Origin: an uncultured Clostridia bacterium
GTDB taxonomy: Bacteria > Bacillota > Clostridia > Christensenellales > Aristaeellaceae
Assembly: GCA_946408995.1 (NCBI GenBank)
Contig: CAMJUL010000001.1
Location: forward strand, 51,926 to 115,925
Length of the DNA stretch: 64,000 nucleotides
Direction of reading: 5' to 3'
Below the pieces are notes generated by a model that was not told the DNA's origin, ran no database searches, and worked only from the letters and a program-made list of their open reading frames with translations. The stretch's first letter is position 1. Every line of letters begins with the position of its first letter. This document shows positions 26,651 through 35,418 of this stretch, piece after piece. The translations under genes and the position numbers were made by a program.

Positions 26651-27607
26651 TCAGAACAGCGTCTCGCCGTTCATCCTGGCGGAAATCTTGTTTGTGGACA
26701 AAACCAGGATAAAATTGACCACGTTTACGAACAGGCCGATGGCCGCCGTGTAAGAGAACTGCCCCGATCCAAGGCCCATGGTGTACACATAGGTACCTAT
26801 GATATCCGAGGTGGCCATGTTTCCGCCGGTCTGCAGAAGCAGGGTCTTCTGCGTGGCGGAGGACAGGAGCGAGCCGCTGTTGAGGATCAGCATCATCGTG
26901 GCGGTGGGCACGATATGCGGCAGGTCGATGTAGCGCACCTTCTGCCATTTGTTCGCCCCGTCGATGGTGGCCGCCTCATAGAGTTCCGGATCCACCCCCG
27001 CCAGGGCTGCGATGTAGAGAATGGAATCCCAGCCCGCGTTCTGCCAGATCCCTGAAATGATGTATACCGGACGGAACCAGGAAGCCTCGTTCATAAAGTA
27101 GATGGATTTCCCGCCCAGGGCCGAGATCAGGTGATTCACAATGCCGTTGGTAGGCGAAAGCAGAATGTAGAGGATGCCGGCCAGCACCACCGTTGAGATG
27201 AAGTGCGGAACGTAGATGGCCGTCTGGGTGAATTTCTTCAGCCGCTGGGACCGGATGTTGTTTACGATCAGGGCCAGCGCGATCGGCATCGGAAAGGAGA
27301 AGAGCAGGCTGAGCACGTTCAGAAGCAGGGTGTTTCCGATGAGCCGGCCGAAGTAATATGCGTTGAAAAAGGTGTAAAAATGCTTGAAACCGTTCATGCC
27401 GGTCCAGGGACTGCCCACGATCCCTCGCACCGCCTTGTAATCCTTGAAGGCGATCTGGATACCGTACATCGGCAGATAATTGAAGATGATCAGGTAGACC
27501 AGCGCGGGAAGAATCAGCACATAAAGCCACCGATTCTGGAGGATGCTTTGACCGAGCTTTTTCCATCGCGAGCGCACAGGTCTTTGTTTGTTGAGCGTCT
27601 TTAGCAC
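26651..27607 (-). CDS. ABC sugar transporter permease, LplB/YteP-like
   Basis: 318 residues from a GTG start at 27607 (AGAGGG eight bases upstream); the track's longer start has no support. Six spans, with PMYGIQIAFKDYKAVRGI after the first helix and the EAA loop YEAATIDGANKWQKVRYIDLPHI. These are hallmarks of the LplB group that pairs with LplC. First gene of the ~10-kb glucuronoxylan operon ending at the GH43. Confidence 0.88.
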   Translation of the reverse strand: MLKTLNKQRPVRSRWKKLGQSILQNRWLYVLILPALVYLIIFNYLPMYGIQIAFKDYKAVRGIVGSPWTGMNGFKHFYTFFNAYYFGRLIGNTLLLNVLSLLFSFPMPIALALIVNNIRSQRLKKFTQTAIYVPHFISTVVLAGILYILLSPTNGIVNHLISALGGKSIYFMNEASWFRPVYIISGIWQNAGWDSILYIAALAGVDPELYEAATIDGANKWQKVRYIDLPHIVPTATMMLILNSGSLLSSATQKTLLLQTGGNMATSDIIGTYVYTMGLGSGQFSYTAAIGLFVNVVNFILVLSTNKISARMNGETLF

Positions 27608-27661
27608 CTTCGATCCCTCTTTTCGGTTTTTTCGGTTGGCCGTTTTTTGTCCGTCAGCGAC

Positions 27662-27690
27662 ATTTTGACACATCCCGTCCCGCCATGCAA
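27662..27690 (-). promoter_or_regulatory. Weak candidate promoter of the glucuronoxylan operon
   Basis: On the minus strand TTGCAT and CAAAAT are spaced 17 bases. The match to consensus is modest, as expected for an activator-dependent promoter. One of the inverted repeats lies directly upstream of the -35. Confidence 0.35.
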
Positions 27691-27693
27691 TCG

Positions 27694-27773
27694 GCAGAAA
27701 TTTCTGCAATCCACCCAAATAGCGCAAAGGCTTGCAAATCAGGCTTTCGCGGAGGCTTTGCAGAAATTTCGGC
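27694..27773. promoter_or_regulatory. Two copies of GCAGAAATTTC(T/G)GC, candidate regulator sites
   Basis: GCAGAAATTTCTGC (27694-27707) is a perfect 14-base palindrome; GCAGAAATTTCGGC (27760-27773) differs at one base. Their centres are 66 bases apart and just upstream of the candidate promoter, so they may bind the local AraC regulator or a repressor. Confidence 0.45.
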
Positions 27774-27891
27774 ATAGCCGTTTTGCTCGTTTTCAGCCCA
27801 TTTCCGCCATATTTTGCCGCCGGTGCATGGGTTCGCCAGGATCGCCCCCGCCTTCTTCACGCCTCCACCCCCGCAGCCGCATCTCAAGCTT

Positions 27892-27924
27892 AAAGGCCCC
27901 CCGCCCGATCAAGGGCAGAGGGCC
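27892..27924 (-). terminator. Terminator after the HAD phosphatase gene
   Basis: On the minus strand GGCCC and GGGCC enclose an inner GCCC/GGGC stem, followed by TTTAAG, about 50 bases after the stop codon. Confidence 0.5.
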
Positions 27925-27973
27925 TGCTTTGCTCGTCTGAGGCGCAGCCGCACTCGTATACCGTTTTCTTTTC

Positions 27974-28798
27974 TCAGTCTTCTCCCCGCAGGATACGGCA
28001 GATCTCCCGAACGTTCTGAAGGGTATAGGTGGGTTTGACGCTTCCGTTTTCAATGTCCGTCAGGGTCGCCTCCCCCGACAGCACACAGATGGAAGCAGAG
28101 CCCGCGTTGTTGCCTGCCGCGATGTCCGTATACAGCCGGTCCCCCACCACCACGGTCTCTTCCGCCGTACAGCCGTATTTCTCCCGCACGGCCAGGACCA
28201 TGGTGGGTTCGGGCTTCCCGATAAAAAGGGGCCATTTTCCGGTGGCATTTTTCAGCATGGTGCAGATGGATCCGCAGTCCGGCACAAACCCGAAGGAAAC
28301 CGGATACACCCAATCCGGATTGGTCGCGATATACGCCGGGTTTTGCGTGCTCAGGATCTCGCAGGTGTTGCGCAGCTTCTGGGAGGTCATTTCCATGTCG
28401 AACCCCACCAGCACCACGTCCACCTTTTCCACCGCCTCGGTCACGTCAATCCCGGCAGCCTTCAGCTCCGCAACCAGGCTCCGGGTGCCCTGACAATAAA
28501 CCTTGGCCCCGGGGAAGTTCTTTTTCAGCCACAGCAGCGTGGCCTGGACGGAGGTAAAAAAATCTTCCTTCCCGGCCGGAATGCCCAGCCGGTTCACTTT
28601 TGTCACATAATCGACCACCGATTTGGAGGAATTGTTTGTGATGAACACATATCTCCCGCCCCGATCCCTGATCGCTTCAAGAAAATCCAGCGTCCCCTCA
28701 AACAGGGTCTCCTCGTTGTAGATCGTTCCGTCCATGTCCAGCAGCCACAGTCTTTTTTCCCTCAGGGCAGCCGTATCCCTGCCATAGTGATCCTTCAT
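27974..28798 (-). CDS. HAD superfamily IIA phosphatase (NagD/PGP-like)
   Basis: 274 residues. All four HAD motifs are visible: LLDMDGTIY (motif I), ITNNSSKS (motif II), GKPEPTMV (motif III lysine) and VVVGDRLYTDIAAG (motif IV). The large cap between motifs II and III places it in the HAD-IIA group that dephosphorylates nucleotides, glycerol-3-phosphate, 2-phosphoglycolate or similar small metabolites. ATG 28798 is preceded by GGAGTGGAG. It diverges from metG and has its own promoter. Substrate unknown. Confidence 0.88.
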   Translation of the reverse strand: MKDHYGRDTAALREKRLWLLDMDGTIYNEETLFEGTLDFLEAIRDRGGRYVFITNNSSKSVVDYVTKVNRLGIPAGKEDFFTSVQATLLWLKKNFPGAKVYCQGTRSLVAELKAAGIDVTEAVEKVDVVLVGFDMEMTSQKLRNTCEILSTQNPAYIATNPDWVYPVSFGFVPDCGSICTMLKNATGKWPLFIGKPEPTMVLAVREKYGCTAEETVVVGDRLYTDIAAGNNAGSASICVLSGEATLTDIENGSVKPTYTLQNVREICRILRGED

Positions 28799-28892
28799 GC
28801 GTCTCCACTCCGTTTAAACGTTGCTTTTGTCTTTCCCGCTCCGCAGGTTCCCGCCCCGGCGTTGACACAGGGGCCGCCGGAACACACCCCGG

Positions 28893-28921
28893 ATTATACC
28901 GGATATTCCCTTGCGAGGCAA
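28893..28921 (-). promoter_or_regulatory. Promoter of the HAD phosphatase gene
   Basis: TTGCCT and a perfect TATAAT are spaced 17 bases on the minus strand, about 95 bases upstream of the start codon. Confidence 0.6.
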
Positions 28922-28947
28922 GACGGAGGTTTTTTTCCCGGAAAGCA

Positions 28948-28977
28948 TTGAAAGAAAAGGGGCAAACATGGTATAGT
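28948..28977 (+). promoter_or_regulatory. Promoter of metG
   Basis: TTGAAA is followed by 18 bases and TATAGT, about 70 bases upstream of the metG start. No T-box element is apparent in this short leader. Confidence 0.6.
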
Positions 28978-29045
28978 ATTTAGGTTCATCGACTGCGTTC
29001 CGCCCCGACAAAAGGACGCGGACGTTCGGAAGGGGGAGCATTCCA

Positions 29046-30983
29046 TTGAAACCATATTATATCACCACGGCCATCGCCTATACCTCCGCCAAGCCGCACA
29101 TCGGAAACACCTATGAGATCGTCCTCGCGGACGCCATTGCCCGTCGGAAACGGGCCGAAGGCTATGATGTCTATTTCCAGACAGGCACGGACGAGCACGG
29201 GCAGAAGATCCAGGCCAAGGCGGAAGCGGCGGGGATCTCTCCCCAGGAATACGTTGACCGGGTCTCAGGAGAGATCAAACGGATCTGGGACCTGATGGAT
29301 ACGTCCTACGACCGGTTTGTCCGCACCACGGACACGGAGCATGTCAAATGCGTACAGAAGATCTTCAAGCGCATGTATGACAAGGGCGACATCTACAAGG
29401 GCAAGTACGTGGGCAAATACTGCACCCCCTGCGAGTCCTTCTGGACCCCCAGCCAACTGGTAAACGGCAAATGCCCTGACTGCGGACGCGATGTCCAGGA
29501 CGCGGAAGAAGAGGCGTATTTCTTCCGGATGAGCAAGTACGCGGACCGGCTGATGGCCCATATCGAGTCCCATCCGGAATTCATTCAGCCCGAGAGCCGC
29601 AAGAACGAGATGATCAACAACTTCCTCAAACCGGGGCTGCAGGACTTGTGCGTGTCCCGCACCTCTTTTACCTGGGGCATCCCGGTCGATTTTGATCCCG
29701 GCCATGTGGTCTATGTCTGGCTGGACGCGCTGACGAACTATATCACCTTCTGCGGCTATGACCCGGAGGGCCATTCCAGCGAGCATTACCGCAAATTCTG
29801 GCCCGCGGACCTGCACCTGATCGGCAAGGATATCATCCGTTTCCACACCATTTACTGGCCCATCTTCCTCATGTCCCTGGAAGAGGAACTGCCCAAGCAG
29901 GTGTTCGGACATCCCTGGCTGCTGGTTTCCAACGGGGATTCCGCAGGGGAAAAGATGTCCAAATCCCTTGGCAACGTCATCTACGCGGACGACCTTGTGC
30001 GCTTCTTCGGCGTAGACGCCGTGCGCTATTTCGTCCTGCATGAGATGCCCTTTGCCAACGACGGCGCCCTGAGCTACGCGCTGATGATCGAACGGATCAA
30101 CGCCGATCTGGCAAACATCCTGGGGAACCTGGTCAACCGGACCATCGCCATGAGCCATAAATATTTCGGCGGCCGCGTCATGGCCCCGGACACGCAGGAG
30201 CCCGTAGACGAGGAGCTTCGCTCTGTTGCCCTGGCGATGCCGGGCAGGGTGGAAGAGGCCATGCGGGGCTTGCATGTGGCCGACGCCATCGACGAGATCT
30301 TTGTGCTGCTGCGCCGTGCCAACAAATATATCGACGAAACCACTCCCTGGATCCTTGCAAAGGATCCGGCCAAGGCATCCCGCCTCGGCACGGTGCTGTA
30401 TAATCTGCTGGAGGCCATCCGGTTTGCCGCGGTCGCCCTGGAGCCCTTCCTTCCCGGCACCAGCACGAAAATTCACCGGCAGCTGAACGTGCCGTTCGGC
30501 GGTCTTGATTCCCTGAAAGCCTTTGACGGCATGCAGGCCGGCGCCTGTGTCGGGGAAGCCAGCATCCTGTTTGAACGCATGGATCCCGCCGTTAAACTGA
30601 AGGAGATCCAGGATTCCCTCGTGTCCGAGGAAAAAGCCCCTGAAGTCACCTTCAAGCCGGACATCCCCTTTGAAACCTTTGAGCAGGTGGACATGACGGT
30701 AGTGAAGGTCCTCGCCTGCGAGAACGTGCCCAAGTCCAAAAAGCTGCTCAAATTCCAGCTGGACGACGGCAGCGGCAAACCCAGGCAGATCCTTTCCGGA
30801 ATTGCGGCCTGGTATAAGCCGGAGGACCTGGCAGGCAAGACCCTGGTGGCCTGTACCAACCTGGCCCCCCGGAAAATGATGGGCTTTGAATCCTGCGGCA
30901 TGCTGCTGAGCGCCGAAAAGGACGGCAAACTGAACCTGGTGATGCTCGACGACGCCATTCCCGCCGGGGCCAAGCTCTGCTGA
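29046..30983 (+). CDS. metG: Methionyl-tRNA synthetase
   Basis: 645 residues; charges tRNA-Met with methionine in the cytoplasm. The class I signature HIGN is near residue 18 and the KMSKS loop near residue 300. Two CxxC pairs (CTPC and CPDC, residues ~127-147) form the zinc knuckle. The C-terminal ~100 residues (FEQVDMTVVKVLACENVPKSKKLLKFQLDDG) are the EMAPII/Trbp111-like tRNA-binding domain common in Firmicutes. The start is a TTG with GGGGGAG seven bases upstream. The gene appears monocistronic, between its own promoter and a double terminator. Confidence 0.97.
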   Translation: MKPYYITTAIAYTSAKPHIGNTYEIVLADAIARRKRAEGYDVYFQTGTDEHGQKIQAKAEAAGISPQEYVDRVSGEIKRIWDLMDTSYDRFVRTTDTEHVKCVQKIFKRMYDKGDIYKGKYVGKYCTPCESFWTPSQLVNGKCPDCGRDVQDAEEEAYFFRMSKYADRLMAHIESHPEFIQPESRKNEMINNFLKPGLQDLCVSRTSFTWGIPVDFDPGHVVYVWLDALTNYITFCGYDPEGHSSEHYRKFWPADLHLIGKDIIRFHTIYWPIFLMSLEEELPKQVFGHPWLLVSNGDSAGEKMSKSLGNVIYADDLVRFFGVDAVRYFVLHEMPFANDGALSYALMIERINADLANILGNLVNRTIAMSHKYFGGRVMAPDTQEPVDEELRSVALAMPGRVEEAMRGLHVADAIDEIFVLLRRANKYIDETTPWILAKDPAKASRLGTVLYNLLEAIRFAAVALEPFLPGTSTKIHRQLNVPFGGLDSLKAFDGMQAGACVGEASILFERMDPAVKLKEIQDSLVSEEKAPEVTFKPDIPFETFEQVDMTVVKVLACENVPKSKKLLKFQLDDGSGKPRQILSGIAAWYKPEDLAGKTLVACTNLAPRKMMGFESCGMLLSAEKDGKLNLVMLDDAIPAGAKLC

Positions 30984-31003
30984 CCCTGCGCCCGGCCGAT
31001 AAA

Positions 31004-31042
31004 AACGCCCCGTCCTCCCCTGCTGCGGGAGGGCGGGGCGTT
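31004..31042 (+). terminator. Long hairpin after metG
   Basis: A 16-base stem (AACGCCCCGTCCTCCC with its complement, one G-T wobble) closes a short loop; followed by a second hairpin at 31055. Confidence 0.65.
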
Positions 31043-31054
31043 ATCATTGAAAAA

Positions 31055-31082
31055 GGACGCCGGTCTCGCCGGCGTCCGTTTT
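31055..31082. terminator. Bidirectional terminator between metG and uxaB
   Basis: GGACGCCGG and CCGGCGTCC form a perfect nine-base stem. GTTTT follows on the plus strand and TTTTTC on the minus strand, so it can stop both convergent genes. Confidence 0.75.
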
Positions 31083-31101
31083 CAATCTTGATTCAAAAAA
31101 G

Positions 31102-32589
31102 TTACAGGCAGGCCTGATAGGCGGCCAGCGCGCCCTCGGCGCGGATCTTCTTGAGGCCGCACTTCACGGCGTCCTCAAGGCCCGGCACCGTGGTCAGATC
31201 CATGTCCCACATCTTGGTGTTGGTCATCACCTGATGCACCAGGGTATCCGCGTCGTCGTTCCGGTGCTCATAATAGAATTCCAGCACCCAGCGGTCATCG
31301 CTGCAAACGTATTCGTTGCCCTTCGGGCGGCGGCACACCAGGCCCCTATCGTCCAAGGCCTGAATATCGTTGGAATAGAAGGCAATATAGGCGGCCAGGC
31401 TCATGGACAGGCAGGTGGGCAGCTTGCCGTTGGCCTCCACATATTCCAGTAGACTGGGCATGTTCCGGGCCTTCCATTTGCTGGTGGAGTTCAGGCTGAT
31501 GGACATCAGCTCGTGATTGACAAACGGATTGTTGAACCGGTCCTCCACCGCCGCAGCGAAGTTTTTGCAGTCTTCCTGATCCAGGGGCAGGATGGGCACC
31601 ACCTCGTCGTACAGCATTTTGTTCATGAAGCCGCGGACGGTGTCGTTGTGCATGCAGTCCCGCACGATGTCAAACCCCGCCAGGTACGCCCCCAGGACAA
31701 ACCCGGTATGGGCGCCGTTCAGGATGCGGACCTTGCGCTTTTTATAGGGAGTCACGTCCGGCACCACGTGTACGTTGACGCCGGCCTTTTTGAAGGGAAG
31801 CCTGTCCTCCAGGCCTTCGGGGCCTTCGATGACCCAAACGCCGAACACCTCGCCCACGTCCAGCAGCGGGTCCTCATACCCATTAGCGGCGTTGAGGGCC
31901 TCCACCTCTTTGGGATCCCGGATGCGTCCGGGTACGATGCGGTCCACCAGCGTGGAGCAGAAAATGTTCTCCTGATTGACCCAGGCGCGGAAGGCATCCT
32001 CCAGCTTCCAGTCGTCGATGTACTGGTTGACGCACTTGAGAAGTTCCTTGCCGTTGTTATCGATCAGCTCGCAGCTGAGCATGACGATGCCCTTCTTGCC
32101 GGCCTTCCACCGCTCATAGAGCAGACGGGTCAGCTTGGCGGGGAAGGAAACTGGGGGCACCTGGTCAAAGGCGGATTCGGCATCATGGACGATGCCCGCT
32201 TCCGTCGTATTGGATACGATGATGTCCAGGTCGTCGGATTTGGCGAACTCCAGGACGGCGTTCCAGTCCTGATAGGGGTTGATGCAGCGGCTGACGCTGG
32301 AGATGACCCGTTTCTGGTCCACCTTGACGCCCTTTTCACTGCCGCGCAGATAAAGGGTATACAGTCCTTCCTGCTTGTTGATCAGATCCGTCAGACCGGC
32401 GGCGATGGGCTGCACCAGGACCACCTTGCCGTTGTACCCGGCCTTTTCGTTGGCAATGTCAAAGAAATAATCGACAAATGCCCTCAAAAAGTTGCCCTCA
32501 CCAAACTGCAGCACCCTTTCCGGGGCTTTGGGAAGGATAAATCCCTCGTAGCCTGAAGCCTTCAGCACGTCATAATTGAGTAGAGCCAT
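31102..32589 (-). CDS. uxaB: Tagaturonate reductase (altronate oxidoreductase)
   Basis: 495 residues of the polyol/mannitol dehydrogenase superfamily. VLQFGEGNFLRAFVDYFFDI near the N-terminus and KVRILNGAHTGFVLGAYLAG with the catalytic Lys-Asn-His region are the UxaB signatures. The enzyme interconverts D-tagaturonate and D-altronate with NADH in galacturonate catabolism. ATG 32589 has GGAGGG seven bases upstream. Its presence shows the host can feed pectin-derived galacturonate into central metabolism, relevant to the rhamnogalacturonan cargo further right. Other uxa/uxu genes are not in this window. Confidence 0.93.
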   Translation of the reverse strand: MALLNYDVLKASGYEGFILPKAPERVLQFGEGNFLRAFVDYFFDIANEKAGYNGKVVLVQPIAAGLTDLINKQEGLYTLYLRGSEKGVKVDQKRVISSVSRCINPYQDWNAVLEFAKSDDLDIIVSNTTEAGIVHDAESAFDQVPPVSFPAKLTRLLYERWKAGKKGIVMLSCELIDNNGKELLKCVNQYIDDWKLEDAFRAWVNQENIFCSTLVDRIVPGRIRDPKEVEALNAANGYEDPLLDVGEVFGVWVIEGPEGLEDRLPFKKAGVNVHVVPDVTPYKKRKVRILNGAHTGFVLGAYLAGFDIVRDCMHNDTVRGFMNKMLYDEVVPILPLDQEDCKNFAAAVEDRFNNPFVNHELMSISLNSTSKWKARNMPSLLEYVEANGKLPTCLSMSLAAYIAFYSNDIQALDDRGLVCRRPKGNEYVCSDDRWVLEFYYEHRNDDADTLVHQVMTNTKMWDMDLTTVPGLEDAVKCGLKKIRAEGALAAYQACL

Positions 32590-32696
32590 AGCGTTTCCCT
32601 CCATTTTTTCGGGATGGCATCCATGCCCTGCCTGGGATCGGAGGCGATGGGCTTTCCAGGGGCTGTAGATTCATCCGCGTTTTGTTATCCGTGGTC

Positions 32697-32725
32697 ATTA
32701 TATCACAGGCCGGCGCGGCGTTCAA
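32697..32725 (-). promoter_or_regulatory. Promoter of uxaB
   Basis: TTGAAC and a perfect TATAAT are spaced 17 bases on the minus strand, just downstream of the ACT-protein gene's stop codon; uxaB can thus be transcribed independently. Confidence 0.65.
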
Positions 32726-32733
32726 CAGCGTCC

Positions 32734-33177
32734 TCAAAGGTTTTTCCCGGAGGTATTCTCCCTTCGGGCCCGCGCTTCTTCCCCTTCGACGCGGTATCCC
32801 GCGTCCTTCAGGGCGTTCAGGGCACGGAGGAAATGATCCTCCTTTACCAGCACGTAATCCGTTTCGAAGGTCGATACGGCAAACAGGGGGACGCCATTCC
32901 CCGAAAGAACGCCGGAGATCCCGGAAAGGATCCCCACCAGCCCAAAGTCCAGACATCCCCGCACCCGGAAGGCCCGCCATCCATCCTCCCGGGCCAGGGT
33001 GCTTTCCGGCACGCAGTCCGTCGGGCAGACCAGGGATTTTTCCAGGTCCGTATGGCCGGTAAACACCCAGGGCAAATCCGCAAGCCCCTCCGGATACGTT
33101 TCCACTTTGCAAACGGAAAAAGCCATCGGCAGCGTCTCCAGCACAGCCGCGGCCCCATGGTCCGCTTTCACAGGCAT
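32734..33177 (-). CDS. ACT domain-containing protein (amino-acid-binding-type regulator)
   Basis: 147 residues from ATG 33177, which follows GGAGGAGG; the track adds 34 upstream codons. The C-terminal half, RVRGCLDFGLVGILSGISGVLSGNGVPLFAVSTFETDYVLVKEDHFLRALNALKDAGY, is the ACT_7/CASTOR-like fold. Small single proteins of this type are widespread in Firmicutes and presumed to sense amino acids, but their partners are not established. It follows the thioesterase gene on the same strand with a 52-base gap, possibly in an operon. Confidence 0.78.
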   Translation of the reverse strand: MPVKADHGAAAVLETLPMAFSVCKVETYPEGLADLPWVFTGHTDLEKSLVCPTDCVPESTLAREDGWRAFRVRGCLDFGLVGILSGISGVLSGNGVPLFAVSTFETDYVLVKEDHFLRALNALKDAGYRVEGEEARARRENTSGKNL

Positions 33178-33229
33178 CTTCCTCCTCCAGCGCGCCCCTC
33201 CGAGGGCGGCGCGTGATGGTCTCCCCGGT

Positions 33230-33961
33230 TCAGGAGCGTTTTCCGAACAGGCAGACTGCCGCAGGACGCCCGTCGGCATGGACGGCGGTCAGATAAACGG
33301 CTTTTTCTTCCTCCCGGCTCATTACGGAAAGCCTTTCCCCCTCCCGGCACTGTGAAAGGAAGCAGATCTCCATCCGGTTCGCATTGAACCTTTTCCAGAA
33401 GGCCTTGTCATAGGCGTCCTGGAAAAGATCGATGTACTTCAGGTTCGTCATATGATCGCTTTTGTCCAGGTCGGAATAGCGCACCGAACGGACATACCTT
33501 TCCGTCATCCCCTCCGCCGTCTTTTCCAAAGGGGTAAAATCCGGAATGCTGTTGGGGATCACCTCCGGAATGTCCGAAGGAAACCCGATGTCGCTCAGCC
33601 GCCGGGGCCGCTGGCGTTCCAGGCTGAACACGCAGTTTTCGATTTTGCCCATGGCTGCGACCGCACCGTGCTGGCAAAGCAGCATATCCACATTGACCAG
33701 CACCGGCTGACGGTACGGTTCCATCCATGCCTGCAGGGCCATGGGTTCCGTATAATCCACCTTACGCACCAGCGAAACGAGACACCGGGTGTATACCCAC
33801 GCACAGCCGTATTGCTCCGGCAGCTCATCATTGCCCTTGTGGATGCTGTGCATAAACCAGGTATGGATATCCTGGAAAGAATGCATGGCCCCCTTCAGGC
33901 CGATCAGGCCGTCCGGATCCGCATCCCGGTACTGGGGCATCAGAATCTGTTCAAATGGCAT
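33230..33961 (-). CDS. Acyl-ACP thioesterase family protein
   Basis: 243 residues from ATG 33961 with GGAGAAGGAG upstream. The track's 451-residue version extends antisense through the flavin reductase and is not credible. Two hotdog folds are recognisable: the N-terminal PQYRDADPDGLIGLKGAMHSFQDIHTWF and the C-terminal RYVRSVRYSDLDKSDHMTNLKYIDLFQDAY, as in bacterial FatA-like enzymes that release fatty acids from acyl-ACP. No signal peptide. Divergent from the flavin reductase gene. Confidence 0.85.
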   Translation of the reverse strand: MPFEQILMPQYRDADPDGLIGLKGAMHSFQDIHTWFMHSIHKGNDELPEQYGCAWVYTRCLVSLVRKVDYTEPMALQAWMEPYRQPVLVNVDMLLCQHGAVAAMGKIENCVFSLERQRPRRLSDIGFPSDIPEVIPNSIPDFTPLEKTAEGMTERYVRSVRYSDLDKSDHMTNLKYIDLFQDAYDKAFWKRFNANRMEICFLSQCREGERLSVMSREEEKAVYLTAVHADGRPAAVCLFGKRS

Positions 33962-34081
33962 GTTTTGTCTCCTTCTCCACGGAAAAGCGCCTTTCCGGAT
34001 AAAGGCTCTTGCTCCGATTACCAAGGTATGGTAACATGAAAAAGTCAAAAAGGCAATGAAGCCTTTCAGGAGGGAAAAAAA

Positions 34082-34654
34082 ATGAAAAAGAATCTTGGCG
34101 TTGTTCAGGCTGTTTACCCGATGCCCGTTCTGATGGTGGCCGCTTACGATGAGGCGGGAAAGGTCAACGTGATGAACGCAGCCTGGGGCATGATCTGCGC
34201 CATGGACAAGATCGCGCTGTTCATCGACGAGGATCACCGGACAACGCAGAACATCCTCAAGACCAAGGCATTCACTGTCGCCCTGGCGGATCAGGCCCAT
34301 ATGGAAGCCGCCGATTTCTTCGGCATCGCCTCGGGCAACAAAATGACCGACAAGTTCGAACGTACCGGCTATCACGCGGAAAAGAGTGTTCACGTCAACG
34401 CTCCCATCATCGAGGAATTCCCCCTGGTGATGGAATGCCAGCTGGCGGAGGTGGTCCATACCGAGAACATGTATGCCATCGTCGGGAAGATCGTCAACGT
34501 TGCCGCCGAGGAAGGCGTCCTTGACGAAAAGGACAAGGTGGACCCCGCCAAACTCAATGCCCTGATCTTCGATCAGTTCAGGCACGGATACTATGTCTCC
34601 GGCGAGCAGGTCGGCAAGGCGTGGAACGCCGGCGCCGGCCTGATGAAACAGTAA
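34082..34654 (+). CDS. Flavin reductase family (FMN-binding split-barrel) protein
   Basis: 190 residues. AVYPMPVLMVAAYDEAGKVNVMNAAWGMIC and QNILKTKAFTVALADQAH are typical of the flavin reductase-like split barrel that binds FMN and uses NAD(P)H. AGGAGGG precedes the ATG. It is followed by a nitroreductase gene on the same strand with a ~160-base gap. Physiological substrate unknown; a flavin-supply or small redox role is likely. Confidence 0.9.
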   Translation: MKKNLGVVQAVYPMPVLMVAAYDEAGKVNVMNAAWGMICAMDKIALFIDEDHRTTQNILKTKAFTVALADQAHMEAADFFGIASGNKMTDKFERTGYHAEKSVHVNAPIIEEFPLVMECQLAEVVHTENMYAIVGKIVNVAAEEGVLDEKDKVDPAKLNALIFDQFRHGYYVSGEQVGKAWNAGAGLMKQ

Positions 34655-34815
34655 GGCTGCCGCTCAGGGCTTTCAGGATCCTCTTGTGCGAATGCAGGGT
34701 CCGTTATCAGCCCCTTTTGCCGGCCCCGACCCTCAAAGGCCATTCCAAGCGCGTATAACAGCACATATGAAGCGGCCCGGAAGCGAAAAAAAAATCAAAA
34801 AGGAGGGTATGACCC

Positions 34816-35328
34816 ATGGAATTCAGGCAAGTCGTAAGGAATCGTTATTCCTGCAAAAAATTCAGCGCGCGTCCTGTGGAGCAGGATAAGCTGGCCGCCA
34901 TCCTGGAGGCGGGCCGCCTGGCCCCCACGGCCAAGAACCTGCAGGAGCAGCGCGTGTATGTCGTTCAGTCCGCGTCGGCCCTTGCCAAAATAGACGCGGT
35001 CACCCCCTGCCGCTACGGCGCGTCCACAGTGCTGGTAGTGGCCTTTGACAGGAACAATGTTTTTACCTATCCCGGCGGCAAACGCGACTCCGGTGTGGAA
35101 GATGCGACCATCGTGGCCACTCACATGCTTTTGGCGGCGGCCAACGAGGGCGTGGACAGCTGCTGGATCAATTTCCTGGATCCGGAAAAGCTTGCCCAGG
35201 CCCTGGAGCTGCCTGAAAACGAGGAAGTGCTGATGGTCCTGGACCTTGGCTATGCCGCGGAGGGCGCCGGGCCACTGCCCAACCACGCCAGCCGCAAGCC
35301 CCTGGAGGAGACGGTCACCCGACTGTAA
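34816..35328 (+). CDS. Nitroreductase family FMN-dependent oxidoreductase
   Basis: 170 residues. EFRQVVRNRYSCKKFSARPVEQDKLAAILEAGRLAPTAKNLQ is the N-terminal FMN-binding segment (R-x-S-x-R/K-x-F and A-P-x-A-x-N motifs), with a shortened core as in small Clostridial members. GGAGGG lies before the ATG. It probably reduces quinones, nitro or enone compounds with NAD(P)H; it may work with the upstream flavin reductase. Confidence 0.9.
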   Translation: MEFRQVVRNRYSCKKFSARPVEQDKLAAILEAGRLAPTAKNLQEQRVYVVQSASALAKIDAVTPCRYGASTVLVVAFDRNNVFTYPGGKRDSGVEDATIVATHMLLAAANEGVDSCWINFLDPEKLAQALELPENEEVLMVLDLGYAAEGAGPLPNHASRKPLEETVTRL

Positions 35329-35418
35329 AAAGCGCTCGGGTTTCTTGCTTCAGGACACGGAATACGCCGCACCGCCTGCGCTGTCCCACATCGACCGATC
35401 CAGGCAAGGAGGGCACCC

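Larger units (their letters stand above)
27608..27891. other. Upstream region of the glucuronoxylan operon
   Basis: This region (about 284 bases) contains no supported gene. It holds the candidate promoter and the two inverted-repeat sites listed separately. Confidence 0.5.

Noticed and set aside
33962-34585. N-terminal extension of the thioesterase ORF to 451 residues
   Set aside because: It runs antisense through the flavin reductase gene; ATG 33961 has a good Shine-Dalgarno and fits family length.
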